Below, piece by piece: positions 1 through 15,700 of a stretch of 64,000 nt of DNA. A program made the position numbers and the translations under genes. The stretch covers positions 250,501-314,500 of the forward strand of contig NC_088315.1 in NCBI RefSeq assembly GCF_910592395.1. Reading direction: 5' to 3'. Origin of the DNA: Lineus longissimus (lineage: Eukaryota; Nemertea; Pilidiophora; Heteronemertea; Lineidae). Numbering within the stretch: the first letter of the stretch is position 1; the number at the start of each line of letters is the position of its first letter. The notes under the pieces were generated by a model. It saw only the letters and a list, made by a program, of their open reading frames with translations, was not told the origin of the DNA and did no database searches.

Positions 1-728
1 TAAATGGTGCCCCACACTACGCTGTATGTCGGTGTGTTACTACATGTACAATATCGAGCTAATCCATAAACTATGTCGCTATAGAACCCTAATAGTCTAA
101 ATGAAGCACTACTTCTATAATGTGATGAATAGGGTTTGATAGCATACCTTCTGACAGCGAGATATCATACCCAAGACTTGGTTTGGTCCTGGTTTGGTTC
201 CTGTTCATATTGAGAAAGAGGGAGACACCTTTGTTAAACCAGATGAAGGAAGGAATAGAGTAAGACTAGGGAGTAGGAAGGTGGACAGGTCGCTAAGCAT
301 CCGATTAGCCGCCAAGATTCTCTCTGCAGCTAATGTATTCTAGGTGCTCTACGCTCCAGTTTGATCATCATATGAATGAGGGGATGTTGATGAAGGAGCC
401 CTCCAGATGGCACCACAAGCTGGGATGCTCCTTATCATTGCCTTGCAGAGCATAGTTGACAGTGTGGCTCCCATTGTTATGATTTGGTCTCATACAGGTC
501 TGATGGCTTCTGTGATTTCTATCATTGATACAATCTGTGCAATGAACATTATTTGATTTGTTGACAGCTGAAATAAGTTATGATGGAAAATAGAATAAAT
601 TGAACTATCTTCTACAAATGATGACCCCAATTACCTATGAGGGCTTAAAAATGGGTTTTGCAATGCATTGCTTTAAGTTGTCAAACTTAATCTTTCATGT
701 GAATTTCCACATTCTAATTCTATTCTAG
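1..728. other. intron or upstream part of SNRNP70
   Basis: This stretch ends in a good 3' splice site (CTATTCTAG, 728) feeding the first recognisable U1-70K exon. I looked for the family N-terminus (the part that binds the Sm core and U1-C) in all frames and did not find it. The missing roughly 50 residues are therefore probably encoded to the left of the window. Nothing else is recognisable. Confidence 0.6.
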
Positions 729-3700
729 GACCCAAAAGACACACCACCACCGACAAGAGTTGAGACAAAAGATGAAAGAAAAGAACGCAAAGTGAGTCTT
801 CGGTTTCCAAACATTTCAAGTCTGTCCAAATAGGTTTCCAGTGATGATGCCTGGGGGAGGAAGTGCTAGCCAACCATCAGTGATGGCCTTAAACTTTCTA
901 CTGATTCAAACAAGAACTGTGGGTTCCCATCTAACCCAAGAGACTCAAGCCTGCTGTGCTAAAGATCACTCCAGTGATATATGGTTATGAGGTCATTGCT
1001 CCTGGTGAAACAATGTATGTGAGTTGATACATTGTAGTGGTCTGGGCTGCCTTACTTCTCAGATTTGTGTACTTTAGATACCATTATTCAGATTCAACCC
1101 GATACTGACGTCTTCTTAACATTATTTTCCAGAATAAAGAACGTGCTGAACAGATTGCCTACAAACTTGAGCAAGATTTAGCTCTGTGTAAGTAAGAGAT
1201 AACTCAACTGGAGTAGATAATCAAATTCCTGGACGAGCCTACTAGCTGGCTCAGTTGGTTTGCCACTGATGTAATACCACAGTCGTTTATTTTAAGGTTT
1301 GGGTAGACTAGTGCCTTATTGACTGAGGAAACTTGTATGTGATAATTTGGTGTTTCATTGCAAGAAGACAAGTGGGAAAAGCCCTGTATGATTCTGTGCT
1401 GGGACAGTGGGCTGTAGTAGAGAACCCTGTGTTGACATGTTTGTCTTCCCGATTATTTTTACAAATCATAACCAGAGCTGTGGGTGTCAGCAAGTGCTCA
1501 TTGTCATGTTTACTTTCCAGGGGATCCATCGAACAATCCTCAGGCAACCTCGGACGCCTTCAAGACACTCTTTGTAGCAAGAATTGTAAGTACATTGATC
1601 TGACTTGTCTCACTTGAGGCATTTTATGATAATTTGGGTGAAGATTCCTCGAGCGATACATGATGAAGGGCTTATTGGTTTTAGTGTAAACATTATCACG
1701 ATGAAAAAGCAAATGTTAAGCAGTCTTCTTGCACGATTGATTGAGTAGAACTTGGTATTGTTTGGTGTGAATGATGGATAGTCACATTAGTTGATACGAG
1801 AGAATCTTAGAGAGGGAATCTTAGAGAGGTTCGTCGCCTGTTCGTAAGAAACAATCGCAGTTTGTTTGATGCCATGTATCATCAATGTAAGCATCACTGT
1901 GAGTTTGTATCAGTCGGGGGAAGAAAGTAATTGTCACCCAGGCAATATGTACGGTGCCCGTCTCTTGGTTTTAGGACTGCACTGGTGACTCCTGCTTTAA
2001 CACACAAGCTGTCACAATCTCCCACATCTGAAGCAGAGATAATGCTGCCCCCTATCAAATCCATTTCAATTTGAATTCTAAAATAAAATTTGCTTACAGT
2101 GTCTCACATTTTGTGGAATGGCTGTGCAAAGTATTGATTTTATGTTTTTAGATTGGTTTGTTGAGTGCTAAATATGTCTATAGAGGACTTCATAAATGGC
2201 AATTGTAACATTTGCAGGCACTGCCACTGGCTATGTGTATGTAACTGGTTGCTTGACTATTGACCAGTGACTCTGCTTGGTAACCTGGATGTTCGCTGCA
2301 CTGTACATATTGTCATGCTGCACTGTGTACTGTATGTGAAGAGACAAGCTGCAGTTCAGGCATAGTTCGCTCTCACTAACTGTTTACTTGCCTCCTTGTG
2401 TACAGGTTAAGATGCATGTATACTGCTTCATCAACACCAACCCTAGGAAAGGCAACCAAAGCGTTGTTTTTAAGCCAGGCTTTTTATTGACTCAATATTT
2501 CATTTCGTTCCAAATGTTATTCCAACACTTCGGTGTCCCTTACAGTATCGAGTGAGCTTTGTGCATCAATCGAGTCGTGCCATGGTCTACCCATATTGGC
2601 CGATCTGAAGATTTGCTCAAACTCGTAGATTTCCAAAAAATGTCATTCACAAGAATTCAGTTTGTTACTCAAAGTTATGGAAAAGCTACAACAACATTAG
2701 GTTCCACCCTGGTTAAGGCCTAAGATGATGTCATTCTAGATTCATGTAGGCCTACCGGGTACTGTTAGAACCCTGCATTGGCTAAAATGTGATAGTGCTG
2801 AGTGAGTATTAAGCCTTTCTGGCTTGCTGCTAAGTGCTGTCTTGAATCTCTTTGTTTGCCTGAATGCTCTCATTGCATATTTTGTGAATGAGAGCTTGTT
2901 CCCCAAAACCTAATTTGTGAACTTTTATTTAATTTCAGAACTATGACACCAGCGAATCAAAGCTTAGGAGAGAGTTTGAAGTTTATGGCCCCATCAAGAC
3001 GGTAAGCCATCATTTCTGAAACCTTTCTTTCATACACCTCAACACCAGGTGGATGTTCTCAACTGTTTGGACTGCTAGCCATTTGTTCAAGCATCATATT
3101 AGCCCACTCTGCAACTGATGTTTTTCCTGCCTGGAATTGAACTTCCGATGCGAGATTGATGCAACTTTTGACTTCCTGTAGTGTTGTCAAATTATGCTGA
3201 ATAAAGTACCAATAGCATGCCGGCACTGGCAGAACCTTGTGTTGTATTTGTCTTCACGATGTGTGGCTCACCCTTTGTTTAAAGGCAGTTCTACTTGTAT
3301 GAAAGATGTACTGCTTTCTGCACTATAGTCAAGTAATCTATGTACATAAACTCAGCATAACTCAAGTGGTGATGATCAATAACTGACTATGGTGACTTTC
3401 TTCATCATACACACATTTGGGTGTAGCCTGGAAATCATTATCTCTGCTAAACACGGAGAGATGCTAGTTCATATGCATGTATGATGTAGCTTCATTGACA
3501 AACTCTTCAGGGTGTTGGAGAATAGGTCACGTTGTGATTGAGTGGAGGTTTGTGTGAGAAACAAGGTTCATCATTGCTCATTTGCTGTGAATGAATCTTG
3601 TTGAAGCATTTGGGGAGGTTTTTCCCTAAATTGAGCAGGAACGCATGGAATTTGAAAAAAGTCTGTTCTATTTCTGTACAACCAGGTGAATCGATAAAGA

Positions 3701-6700
3701 TCCACACAAATCACCCAACCTGTAACTGTCTACAAAATATATGCAGGGTATTTTGACAAAATGACTTGCGGAGTTATGTAATCTGGCCCCTCACACTCCA
3801 GCAGTTTCTATTGTCCACAACAGAACTCTTATGAGAGGCAACAATAAGATTGGTGTTGAAGTGGAACAAATACTACAGGTACAATTGTCTAAGTCTAGTA
3901 ATTGTTATTTGCGATCCATGTCATTACATGTACTTGTTTTTCTTTGATGGTTCTGCCACACAGCCAAATTCAAACTCATATTTTGTTTGGCCATTGGTTG
4001 ATGAGTGGACAGCTTGTAGTGTCCGTGGGGAATATTCTCGAATCCCTGTTGGCTTATTAGCCTTAGAAGCAACGAGAATCTCACATGGACTTGTCATCTA
4101 ATTACCCCTGACTGCTTGTTACGCCGCACAGAGAAAAAAGTATTAGTGTAGCCAAATGTAGCTGAGAAATCTATAAGTTTATCATTGATTGGGTATACCA
4201 ATTAACATTGATGACAGCATGACGGGCTTGAGATAAGGAATACTAGTATGCTCGCCAATTCAAGCTAACGTTGACTCAGTTCTTGTACCAGCTGATACAT
4301 GTAGTCTCTGGTCAACTTAGTCGGATTGTTACGCGAGTTGATGATCTCTTGTTTGAACCAAATGGAAAGATTGCTCATTATTGTGATGTGATACCCTTGG
4401 GGAGTATAAACTCCTCCGAGAGCAATGTGAACACTATAGTCAAAGAAGTTGGTGAAGTAATTGTCTTAAAGAAAAAAGCGCATTCTCTGCGTCTAGTTGA
4501 AATGAGTGACTTACGTTCATGGCTTTTCAAACCAAGAAGAAAAAGCACCTCAGAGAGATTCTTCAAAGTTGTGTTTGGGTTTCTCAATCAGGTGTATTGC
4601 TAGACTCATGTGAGCTTTTTGCCAACATTGGGAGTAAACAGTATTCATTGGTTTTATACAATCCCCAGGCAGTTCCGTGCTATGAAGACATGCAGTGATC
4701 ATTGTGTTCTGTTTAAAAAGTGTTGTTTGAGTGTTAGCAACCACTGTGAATTGATGGGATAAGAACAAGAAAGCTTGCTATGTACCTCAATAGGCTGCCT
4801 GAGGAAAGCCACCTGTTCGATTGCTACGTGATCAATTTCGCTGTTTTAAGTGTATTCTCTTAAGTTGAGTTCCTATTCACTGACTGGTAGGTGCTGAACT
4901 GTTAACCATGAGAAACTCAATGGTTTATTCTAGATCAGGTGCACCTACCAATAACCAAGTCGAGTGCGTTTGTTGGTGTTGTCAAGGGCAGTTTCTGCTA
5001 TGAGATATACACAGCAGCACAGCCAAAACTCTGAGGATCTAGAGCTTCTTAGCAGCCTTTTAACTGGTCAGTTTTGGTGGCAGGACCTTCTCCATGTTTG
5101 CCTGCTAATTGTGAACCGACTTGGACATTGGAATGGAGGAATCCTACAGTGTAGTGATCTTCAAAACCAAGTTGAAGACACCTGTTTGCACAGTCTTTTG
5201 TAAAAAGCCCACGTGAGCAGGAACTCTATTGGATACTGTTGGTTAGAGACTAGACTTATTTATCATTTGATTAGTTTTAGGAAGCCTTCTGATGATTAGA
5301 TCTCAGCTCAACCGGTCAACCCATTCAAGTCGAAGAGCAATCAGTAATTGCAGTCATAACATAATGAGTTAATTATTTGGACCATTAAACTAATAACCTC
5401 CAAATGAGCTCTTATCAGAAATGACGGAGATCGTCTCAAACGTCCTTGATCAGTTTTTCACTCTTCAATGTTTGGTTTTCAAGTATTCGGTATAAAGTTT
5501 CCCCCATGGTCTAACCCCCCTCCTCTCTCCCCATTTCTCCTGCTTTGCAACAATACAGCCTTGATCGATGGAGAGATTCTGAATTGTGGCCTAAAAAATG
5601 CTGAGTTGATTGGTTGGGCCATCTCACAAAGCCAAATACTTATTGTGTATCCTATGGAGAAAAGTCCCTAAACTATTGAAATCTACCTATGATGACCAGA
5701 TGTCATCAAATATCCCATTTTGAGCTCTGTACACAGAGAAATCGAACAGTACATAACTCAGAGGATCCATGATTGATACATCTACTAGACCTTTATACTT
5801 TCTTGCTAAGAAAAGCGAAGACATTTCGTCGCTGAGCTAAGCACGTTGACAGACAAAGACGAGCGCATGTTTGGTCACCAGTGGACAATATGAAGAAAGA
5901 AATGCTCGTATTGACATGAAGAATCCGATTATTCATTAGCACTGTGCCTGAATTGATTGCCATTGGAAATCTATCTGGCATTGAATCTGTATCAGTTGGT
6001 TATCTACGGCGAGTGATTTTCTGTGTGCATACCTTGCTACTGCAGCTATCAATACGTATCTTTACCAATCTGATCGATGGTGTCCCATTTTCACCAATGT
6101 CGACAGTTCATTTGAAGTTAGTCAGATATCAAAGGAGTCTTATTCATATCAGTCATGGCTGGTATAATTTGGGTGGCAAAAAACAGGATGCATGTTTTGT
6201 AAGAACTCAAGAGCTGGCACATTAAATGTCTCCTAAACAAAACTGTACTCTGGCAAAAGTTACAAGCTAAATAACTCATGCCATGCCTTTGCAATTATGT
6301 GCTTTATGCAATCGAATGCCTTCTGATCTGATTCCTTGTGCGATTCCTTGTGCGGTCCAATGCCTCGTGCCTTCCATGATCTGATGGCTTGTGTGGTGCC
6401 TTTTGTGATTTGATCCTTTATGCAAGCCAACATCTTGTGCAATCCATTGATCCAGGTGATGAGCCTTCCATTATAGCCAAGGCTTAGACATGTTTTTAGT
6501 GATCCTTCAAGTTAAATTGATTGAACTGTGTTGTAATATGGAATGGGTAGAACAAGTTTGGTTCTTTGAGTTGATGAAATCGTGTGTATTTATGAGGGAC
6601 ATTCACCAAAGATAGCTTGTGCTTCACTGGAACCTTACTTTTACCTTCTGCTTCTTCAAACAAGGAATTCAATTGCTCAACATAGTCATGTTGTCATGAC

Positions 6701-9700
6701 TGTGACACAAGGCACAGCAATAGACATTGCATGTTTGCAGAACAGTTTAGAGTTTCCCCAACAAAAGAAGAATCGTCATGATTTTTGAAAAAATAATATA
6801 ATGGTCTTGTTCTATATTGCTGAAAGTGACAAAATGCTGTTAAAGTTTGTTTTAAAAATGCACTACTTCTGCATCTGATATGATAAACAAAGAAGAAAAA
6901 CTCATAAACTGAAAGAGTGAAGGAGGAGTTATCCTGTGCGTGATATACAGCATGTGTCAAGCAAAGATTTACACCTCATGCTCCAAGAATAGTTACGGTG
7001 TCATGTACTGTAAGGTAAGCAAAAATAGAACTGAGCATAAAGAAAGAAAAAAACTAATCCAGGAATTCACTCGAAATAAACAGGTGTACAGGCGTACATT
7101 GAGGATAACTGTTGGTCCAAGCAACTTATTCTCAGTCTGGCACCCTCGGCAGGTCATGGCCTTTTGTGTACCTTTCTCAAAGGTAGCACAGATAAAGAAG
7201 GGTTTCTTGGACCTATTGGATTCTACCAATGTTCCAAGCTTTGAAATACCTTGGCACAGCAGTCATGCTGCATTGTGACACATTTTGAGGGCGACGTGGT
7301 GGAACTGGTGAACTGCAATTTGAGAAAATAATGGTAAAAAATAAACCGGATGGAAAAAATAACCAATCCACCGGAGCAAAGCTACTCTCACCTCTTCTTG
7401 TTCTGACGCCGTTTGCGACTGAAATAAATATTTTCTCAAATTAAAGGCGTTCTTTGGTTGTAGACTTGTATAAGTTGAAATCAATTGGATGAAACTGAAA
7501 GGCATGTTTTTTTTATTTATTCCTGAATGTTTGATCAGACGGTGAGTGGTATTTCTGAGAGAAAGTATTTTCACTCACTCAACCCCAGTGCAGCTGTTTG
7601 TTGGGGGGACGGGACGTCAGCGAGTAAAATTCTTTGAAAGAAATAGAAGCAAGTTTGTTCATATTGAACTGAAAAATATGGCTGTCTTCTGCTCTCATCA
7701 GATATCGTCTGCTCAAGCCTGGGATTGAGTGAGTTAAACTAAAGTGTGATATTTACCGATCTCCTCCACTGTGATCGACCGGCTTACCAAACGAACTCCC
7801 ACCACTGGACATCAACATGGCGTGAATTGTCTGCTCTGTCCTCCAGTGATTAAGAGAGACCTCCTGTACTCACACCTTCCGCCTGGTGGGACTGTATACC
7901 ATTATAATCCTTAAATCTCCCTGAGTAGAGCCAGCCACGAAATATCCATAAAATTGAAAGGGTCTGAAATATCTCTGTTCTATTCCAAATTGTGTTTTAA
8001 TTCTCCTCTTGGCTCTGGTGAATATCTACTACACCTGTGAAACATTCCAATTTGACCTGTTTTAAATTGGTAGTGATGGTTTCCTAATCATAATCCTTGT
8101 TGTTAGAGCAGCAGACGTCAATATCACCAAACACTCCGCAGACAGTTGTCCATATCCAAGAATTCTCTGCTGATGTCTGTTTTAGGGGTTCCATTCAGCG
8201 ATTCACCCCAAACACATTCTTGAAACGCTCCGAAGTTTCCGATTTTAACGCAGGAAATAGGCCTACCTCATCATGTCTCCACCGGATGCATCTCATACCA
8301 ATAAAATCGCCAATCTGTTCGTTCCATTTCATAATACTTCCAACCAGGTATCCAACAGGCCGTTCTATTCTTAACCACTTCTCTGATGGATGCCAGGTTC
8401 TCCACTGACCCAGAAACGATCTTACATCCTTTGGTTCAAGTTTGAGAAATCCCAATCACGAATAGGATGCCTTGGACTGGAGTCCCTGTTAGTAGAAGGG
8501 ACAGCCCGAGAATCACGGTCTAGGCTCAACTACAAGCAAGCACGACCTGATGAGGTAGCTTGGTAGAATTCCAGTACCATTTCAATAATTTGATCTCTTA
8601 TACCTGAGCCACTATATCAACTTGTTGGAAATGTATTCCACCAGGATGATATGAATCCAGTTGAGTCCTGCTGATGAAAACAACTCAAGGCTTCACTTTC
8701 ACCTCTCGTGAGGACGTCGCTAAACCCCCTAAAAGTGGAGCGTAACTTCAACTGTTCCTTTCTCGGTTGAAGCGCGCATACACCAACTGTTTGAAGTATG
8801 TTGCATAGGGTATTCTGGATCCTATACATTTACAAGCCAAGTTTGAGTTTGATATGGATTTTTACTTGAGCTCGCCGTTAACAGTAGAAACTGTCAAGCC
8901 TTCGCTTGTTGAGGCCCACTTGCATATCAGCTCCAGTTTGAATGCATTGCACTACTTTCTACTTTGTTAGCTTTCCCACATATTCATAGACCTGTGTTTA
9001 GTGGTGGTTCTATTTGGTGGCGCCAGCCCTTGTCAAAATGACTTCAGAGGTTTGACTCCAAATACTGCCTCACAAACTGCTAGAAAGTGAAGCGTAGCTG
9101 TACATCAGTATCCCTATGGCATAACCATGCAATATAAACTAATTGGGTTTAGTGTAAAGCGGATAGAGACTTTTCCCTAGTTCATTTTAGGGGAAATTTA
9201 CAAAATTGTTTTTATTTCATTTATTCTCAATGTCAGTTATTCTGTGTTGTTTTTGATGGTAGTGTTTTGCCAATGGTGTAAACATAAATGTGCACTGTAT
9301 GTTCATGTATTTCCACTGAGGAGAAGTTTGGGGTTCACTTCTAAAAATGTGTCGACGTCTGCTCAACTGAACCATAGTCTGCCCCCATCAGATTCAATCA
9401 AAGAAAGCACATGTAATCTGTGAAGCATTCTTCATTGCATTTGAACAGTGATACAACATTTAAAGGTGAAAGTCTTGTGTGTAAAAACTGCTAAGTGCTT
9501 CCACATCGGTGTGTTGATCTGGTGCTTGTATTGTCATCGCTATAATTGGAAACTTGAGCAGGCAATGCCTTCATGTAGCTCAGTCAGAATGTAACCCGTT
9601 TCCTTGACCGGCAATGCCTTCATGTAGCTCAGTCAGAATGTAACCCGTTTCCTTGACCGGCAATGCCTTCATGTAGCTCAGTCAGAATGTAACCCGTTTC

Positions 9701-12700
9701 CTTGACCGGCAATGCCTTCATGTAGCTCAGTCAGAATGTAACCCGTTTCCTTGACCGGCAATGCCTTCATGTAGCTCAGTCAGAATGTAACCCGTTTCCT
9801 TGACCGGCAATGCCTTCATGTAGCTCAGTCAGAATGTAACCCGTTTCCTTGACCGGCAATGCCTTCGTGTAGCTCAGTCAGAATGTAACCCGTTTCCTTG
9901 ACCGGCAATGCCTTCGTGTAGCTCAGTCAGAATGTAACCCGTTTCCTTGACCGGCAATGCCTTCATGTAGCTCAGTCAGAATGTAACCCGTTTCCTTGAC
10001 CGGCAATGCCTTCGTGTAGCTCAGTCAGAATGTAACCCGTTTCCTTGACCGGCAATGCCTTCGTGTAGCTCAGTCAGAATGTAACCCGTTTCCTTGACCG
10101 GCAATGCCTTCATGTAGCTCAGTCAGAATGTGACCCATTTCCATTCCATCTCCACCATGTTATTCCCTCTTTCTTAAAGACACCTCCAACAGCTAGGCCC
10201 GAAGAGTGAACAATCTTACAACACTCAACAGTGCAGGTGGTGAGACCAAAGTTAATGTCTTGCCTTCTTGTTTTATACAACACCTAGTGACCATCTTACC
10301 CCCTGATTGTTCCCTGCCTCCTCAACAACTTGTATCCAAACAGACTCTTGCCCTGACGTTTCTCCTTCACACCTCCCGAATCCTGCGAGCTCATCACGTA
10401 CATTTTCAACAATTTCAGGAACATCTAGATTCGCTGCTAAGAGTCCATCATCCTTGTTAATGCGAGTATTATCTGGGATGATATCTTTCTGTCTTTACGT
10501 TTGATTCAAGACCTCAAATTTTCCGTGTCTTCCATGCAGTAAAGTCACGTCAACTTTGCAGTTCCGAATTAAGTTAAAATTTACGCATCTATTTCACTTT
10601 TTTATTATATAGACCTATTGTATTGAAAACAAAGCGTTTAGCCAACCTATTGGTTCACCTGATTATTCTCTCAGTTCATTGAATAGCAGACCTCTACTAT
10701 GTTCAATCCTTATGTCATAGCACACAATAGAAACTGAAGGATTATGGGTGGTCAGTGTTTGTGAGTTAATCCAGTTGGCCAAGTCAAGTTGCCTCATCCA
10801 AACTGTGTGTGGTGATGTCTGTCTTTGTGTTATACTTCATCTATTGTGAAACATAATAGTTCCTCCTTACCTGAACAATCTGCATGTGAAGTATCCATCA
10901 GTTAAGGTGATGTAACCTTGTACAGTTGTTAATAATGGATTAGAACTGATGAAATCAACACAAATGATCCTAGTTATTACTGACTGAATTGAATTGGGTT
11001 TGTCTCAGTCAATCATTGAACTCTATTCACTACAATCTAGCTGGAACCAGATGCATTTTATAGCCAAAAAAGAGAATGCCTGGAAAGTCTGTTTTGAAAT
11101 CCTTTCTCATGTTAGAATGGTACATTCATGGAATGGAATGACGCATGATAGACTCCACCTATCTACATAACTGTTGAACGTTGGTCCTATTTCAACGCGG
11201 TTAGTCGACTTTCAACACATCTTCCGTAATCGCATACCTGCATGAGAATACTAATCATTTCTTGCTCAGCTGATAGATCTAGTATTACTTTCAACTTTGA
11301 AGCTGACAACACACAAACTATCGCTTGCAGTAATACTCGATATGTACACTTGGTTCTGCATACATGTTGTTGTGCTTAATCATAGGTTTGAAACTTGAAA
11401 CACGACATGTTTGGTAAAAAGCCCAAAGGGCATACGCGCCTACTCATGCTCTCTCTGCTTCCCAAGTAGATCAATCTCCACGTCATATAGAAAGCTACAG
11501 GGGTGCATTCGATTTTTCGTATTTGTTGATTTTATATCTGTGTTGTATTAATTCAGCAGAGGAATTGGATCCACAATGTCACTCCTATACCAGCAGTGTG
11601 GATCACTGACTGAGGCATGGCTCCAGGACACAAAGTGACATGTGGACACAGTCTGCTTTTTGGAACTGACAAGGCAGAAGGTGCAACTGCCTGAGGCACA
11701 TCTTACTTGAGTACTCAAATAGATCAGGTTTCAGTCCTGTCTATGTACTAAGTTGATTGTTGTATTAGAAAACAAAGTGTGCATTTTGCTAAGCTAGATG
11801 ATGTAGCAACTAAAACTTGTGCTAATGATGTTTTATGTACCTGGGTGAACAGGGACTAGATGTTCCTTCCAGCAACATGGCTGGTATCTGTAACTCCAGA
11901 AGAAACCTGCATATCTAAGGGGGTGAGTGCTAACTACAGATGGTGGAAAAGCACTTTTCAACGGGACCTAGGTGTTGAACACATGACCAAGCAGATTATT
12001 TGTCCTAAAGCTGATTAGGCTGTTGTATGCCATAATTGGCTTGTTTATAAACAGCTAGATCATCACATAACTGACCAAACTTGACACCTCCATAATCCTT
12101 AACAAAGGTGGACAAGTTTGAAGTGATGATGTAATCAGTGGTCTCTGTTAGCTTTTGGGTCTGGCAAATCTTGAGTCCTAGCTTGAGTGGACCTGTCTGT
12201 TACCAGCAGGCTTGGGTATTGTACTGGCAGGCTATGGTGTCCAGCTCATGATCTCATGTATAAAAAATGACGTTGACTTGGCAAATTCCGTTGAATCATT
12301 GACCTTTGACCTGACTATGATCGACTAGCGGTAGGACAGACAATCAAAATGATAATCAGCGAGCCACAGTGTAAGGGTGACTTTAACCCCCTGGAAGAAA
12401 GATCAATGAAAATCATAAAAGGACTCACCTTGTCTTTGACATGGGCACCTTGTAGGGGGCTTGTGACGGACACTGCGCTGTTAGTTCAGCTAGTATAAAT
12501 GTGGTAGATGTGTGCACGTGTTGTTCCTCATGGCCAATTCTTCCACGGCGGCAATGTGCACTATTTGCGATTGTAGTCACAAGTGACCAAGAAAGTCATC
12601 TTTGGAAAGATTACGTACTCATACGTTCAATATAGCAAGACAAATTAATATCTTATTATCGGCATTATATCATCTTTATTCTAATCGAATGTATTCCACG

Positions 12701-15700
12701 AAATCAATGAAGAAATCGGTTGAGGTTACTCATTACTGCATGACGCCTTTAATAGCTTGAGCGTGCCAAGCGTTCTTGAGACATTATGGATCAGGAAAAG
12801 AGACGTTACCTAGCAATTATCACATTCGCAAGCTTATTTTCTTGTTAATTAAGTTTGCTCTCATGCTCGGTGTAACTTAGGATGCTAGCTTATAGAGTGG
12901 TGGTTGTCCAGGTGTCAGGGCTGAGAGGTACCAGCCAAGACCACTAGGTATAGGTAGAAGTGAGTTCTTGTTTGCTGGATGGTGAAGACCACGAGACAAG
13001 ATCTCAGTGTTGAGTTGGAGGAGAGGAGGAGTTGTTGGCTTGCAACTTGCCCTCCCTGCACCCGGGTATGGCGTGACTCAGCGTGTCAGTTAACCACTTG
13101 TACCCACCCACCCAGGAGGGGTTGCACCCTGAAGAAACACGCATCGCAGCCGTGATTGATTCGTTGGACACGAGGCGATTGATTCTCTTTTATGAACAGA
13201 TTAATTTCAAGGCTCATTGGACGTTTAAAGAGAATGTCAGAGTAATTTCTTCAGCTGCATGTCTTATGCTTGATGGATTCTGGGAAGCTTTCCCACCATC
13301 TTGGTGGTTCTGTTCAGATCATCCTGCCACCTGTTGTCCATCAACTGCCTTCCTCTTACCATAGATTGAATGGTGACCTCACCTCCTGTTGGCAATAGAG
13401 ATCCTCTCTTGCAGTAATATGCATGGCAGTGTGCTCCCATCCTTCTTGTCAGTCAACCTCACCAATGGAAGGAGGGACAGCATTCATAAGAGCCTCACTG
13501 GAGGTTTGCAGATGATCAGAATTGTTGCTTTTTCCTCTGAGAAATCAAACATCAACAAATAGATCTTGCTTTCTTCTTGAGTGTTTTGCCAGTTCTTGCA
13601 GATGGTGTAACTTTATTTAAGTTGTTTCATTCCATATCGTTTCAGATCAAGATTGCCACAGACAAGGACACTGGTAAACCACGCGGGTATGCCTTCATTG
13701 AGTATGAACATGCCAGGGACATGCATTGTAAGTAGACACCATGTGTACCATTGTTACTGGTCTCTCTTCAACCAGTAAGATCAGAGCATGCACCTGAGTT
13801 GAGAGCTTGGTCTTATTCAGGGGTTTTCCTATAAAGAAAGCAACATAAAAGTTGTCTTGACCAATAGGCATTGTTAGGTACTCTAAGTGAGAGATTAATA
13901 ATCATAAACATGGGTATGGGGTATTGTAATAGATTCAGTCATTTGACACCTCAGCTCGCCATCTTTGAGTTTCGTAATCACAGTGTTCTCATTCATGAAG
14001 TTAAGCCACAAATACTGAGGGAAGTGCTGCAAGTTGTAAAGAACCACACCCTTACTGAATCATTGGCATCCAATTTAATGAATGAAAGTGATAGTCTATC
14101 TGAACTTGGCCTGATCATCAATTGGAGTGTTACCATCTTTGTAGTGTTACAATCTCAGCAGTGTTTCATCCACTAAAAGTTCACCTGTTGTCTGCATACT
14201 ATGTTATTTGTCTAAGCATGTTTTACTGTGGGGATATGTATTGAAAAAGAGCCACGCCCTTAGGGGGTTGGCTTCCACTGCTTGTAACTGCTTATTAAGA
14301 CCGATTATATCTTTATGTAACCAAGCAAAGATCATTGCCGTGGGGAATATGATACAGCGTCCAATTTAAAACCTCTTGTATAGAAATGTGAGATGTGTTG
14401 AAAGATTCTATTGTTTTAGCGTGTAGCCTTCTTGCATTCTTTAAGGGTAAGTATCTGGTTTATTAATTAAACACACGATGATAACAGCCTAAATAATTCC
14501 TCATGATATATACTGAAAGAGGGAAGATATTTTCAAACTGCCAACTGTTTCATAATACTTGGAGAAGTTTTTGTTGATGCAGTGAAGGTGTGCTTGCTGT
14601 GGTATGCATCACGCATTGGGCATAATCAATAGAATTGCTTATTTCAAAAACCATCTACTTGAAATACCTTGGCTCATTAATTAACTACGCAGCGTATAAA
14701 TTACCATAAAATTGACTGATTCACACTGTGACGTCATCATTTGGGTGCCATCTTATGGCAGTGTGTCAAACTATGCTTGGTCTGAATCCAGTTGAGAGTC
14801 GTGACTGGAAGGGTGTATTGAAGGGCAGGTCTGTCCTGGCAAGCCTTTCAAGAGGTTTCAGCAATTTCGGTGAAGGGAATTGGTGCCAATTCCACTCTGT
14901 AACATTCATGTTGCTTTTTTTGAAGTGCTCGAGCTGAGCTTTTGGCTCTAGCAACTTGATTCTTAAGTTTGGTTTCATTCTGACTGGGTTGGGACAGATT
15001 CCTTTCATCACATGCCTGCTTCTAGAGAAATGCGTTTGCTGCCGTATTCTAAGGTAGAAATATAATAGAGAAGTGTCTCATCTGTTTGAAATCAGGTAAA
15101 TGTGCAATCGGGTTCATGTAGTGTATAAACAGGTAAATTGACGCAGATGGTTCCAGTTGAGGTAAATCATAAATGAGACATTACCACAGCCAATCTCACC
15201 GTGTTTGGCAGATAGTAACACTGGTTCTATTTGTTTATCCCACAGATGGCTTGTGGCCACTGAGCCGAGCACTCTGACTGTGATGCGATCACTTGCTCAT
15301 CTTATAGTGGTACTCCTAAAAGACACATAGGTTTGTATGTGTGGTAAGAGTCGACCTTCAAAACAATATATATAATGAAAAGCGGGTTGGAAGATTGGCT
15401 TAAGTGTTTCCATACAAGAATTGCCTTAGGCATTTATTGAAAAGGAGCATAGCTGTTTGAAGATTCTCGTGTTTAAAAGTACTTCTGATAATCATAACCC
15501 ATTTTGATGCTAAATACAGAATGAAGATGACAAGAGGGGACGTAATGGGCACTTCTTACTTGATGTTCAGGGGCGGGCTGGTTGATGAACAAAATGACCT
15601 GTGTAGGCCTATTTCAAACAGACTCGGTTCACCCCTCCAGCAGTTCTAGGTGAAAGTTGCTGCAGGCAGCCTGGCAGGGAGAAAACACTTTCTTGGTATC

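Noticed and set aside
8195-8455. 86-codon minus-strand frame, Trp/Lys/Arg-rich ([14 protein letters not shown])
   Set aside because: It looks somewhat protein-like, but I see no known family, no splice sites and no continuation past its ends. It could be an exon relic; a BLASTX would settle it.
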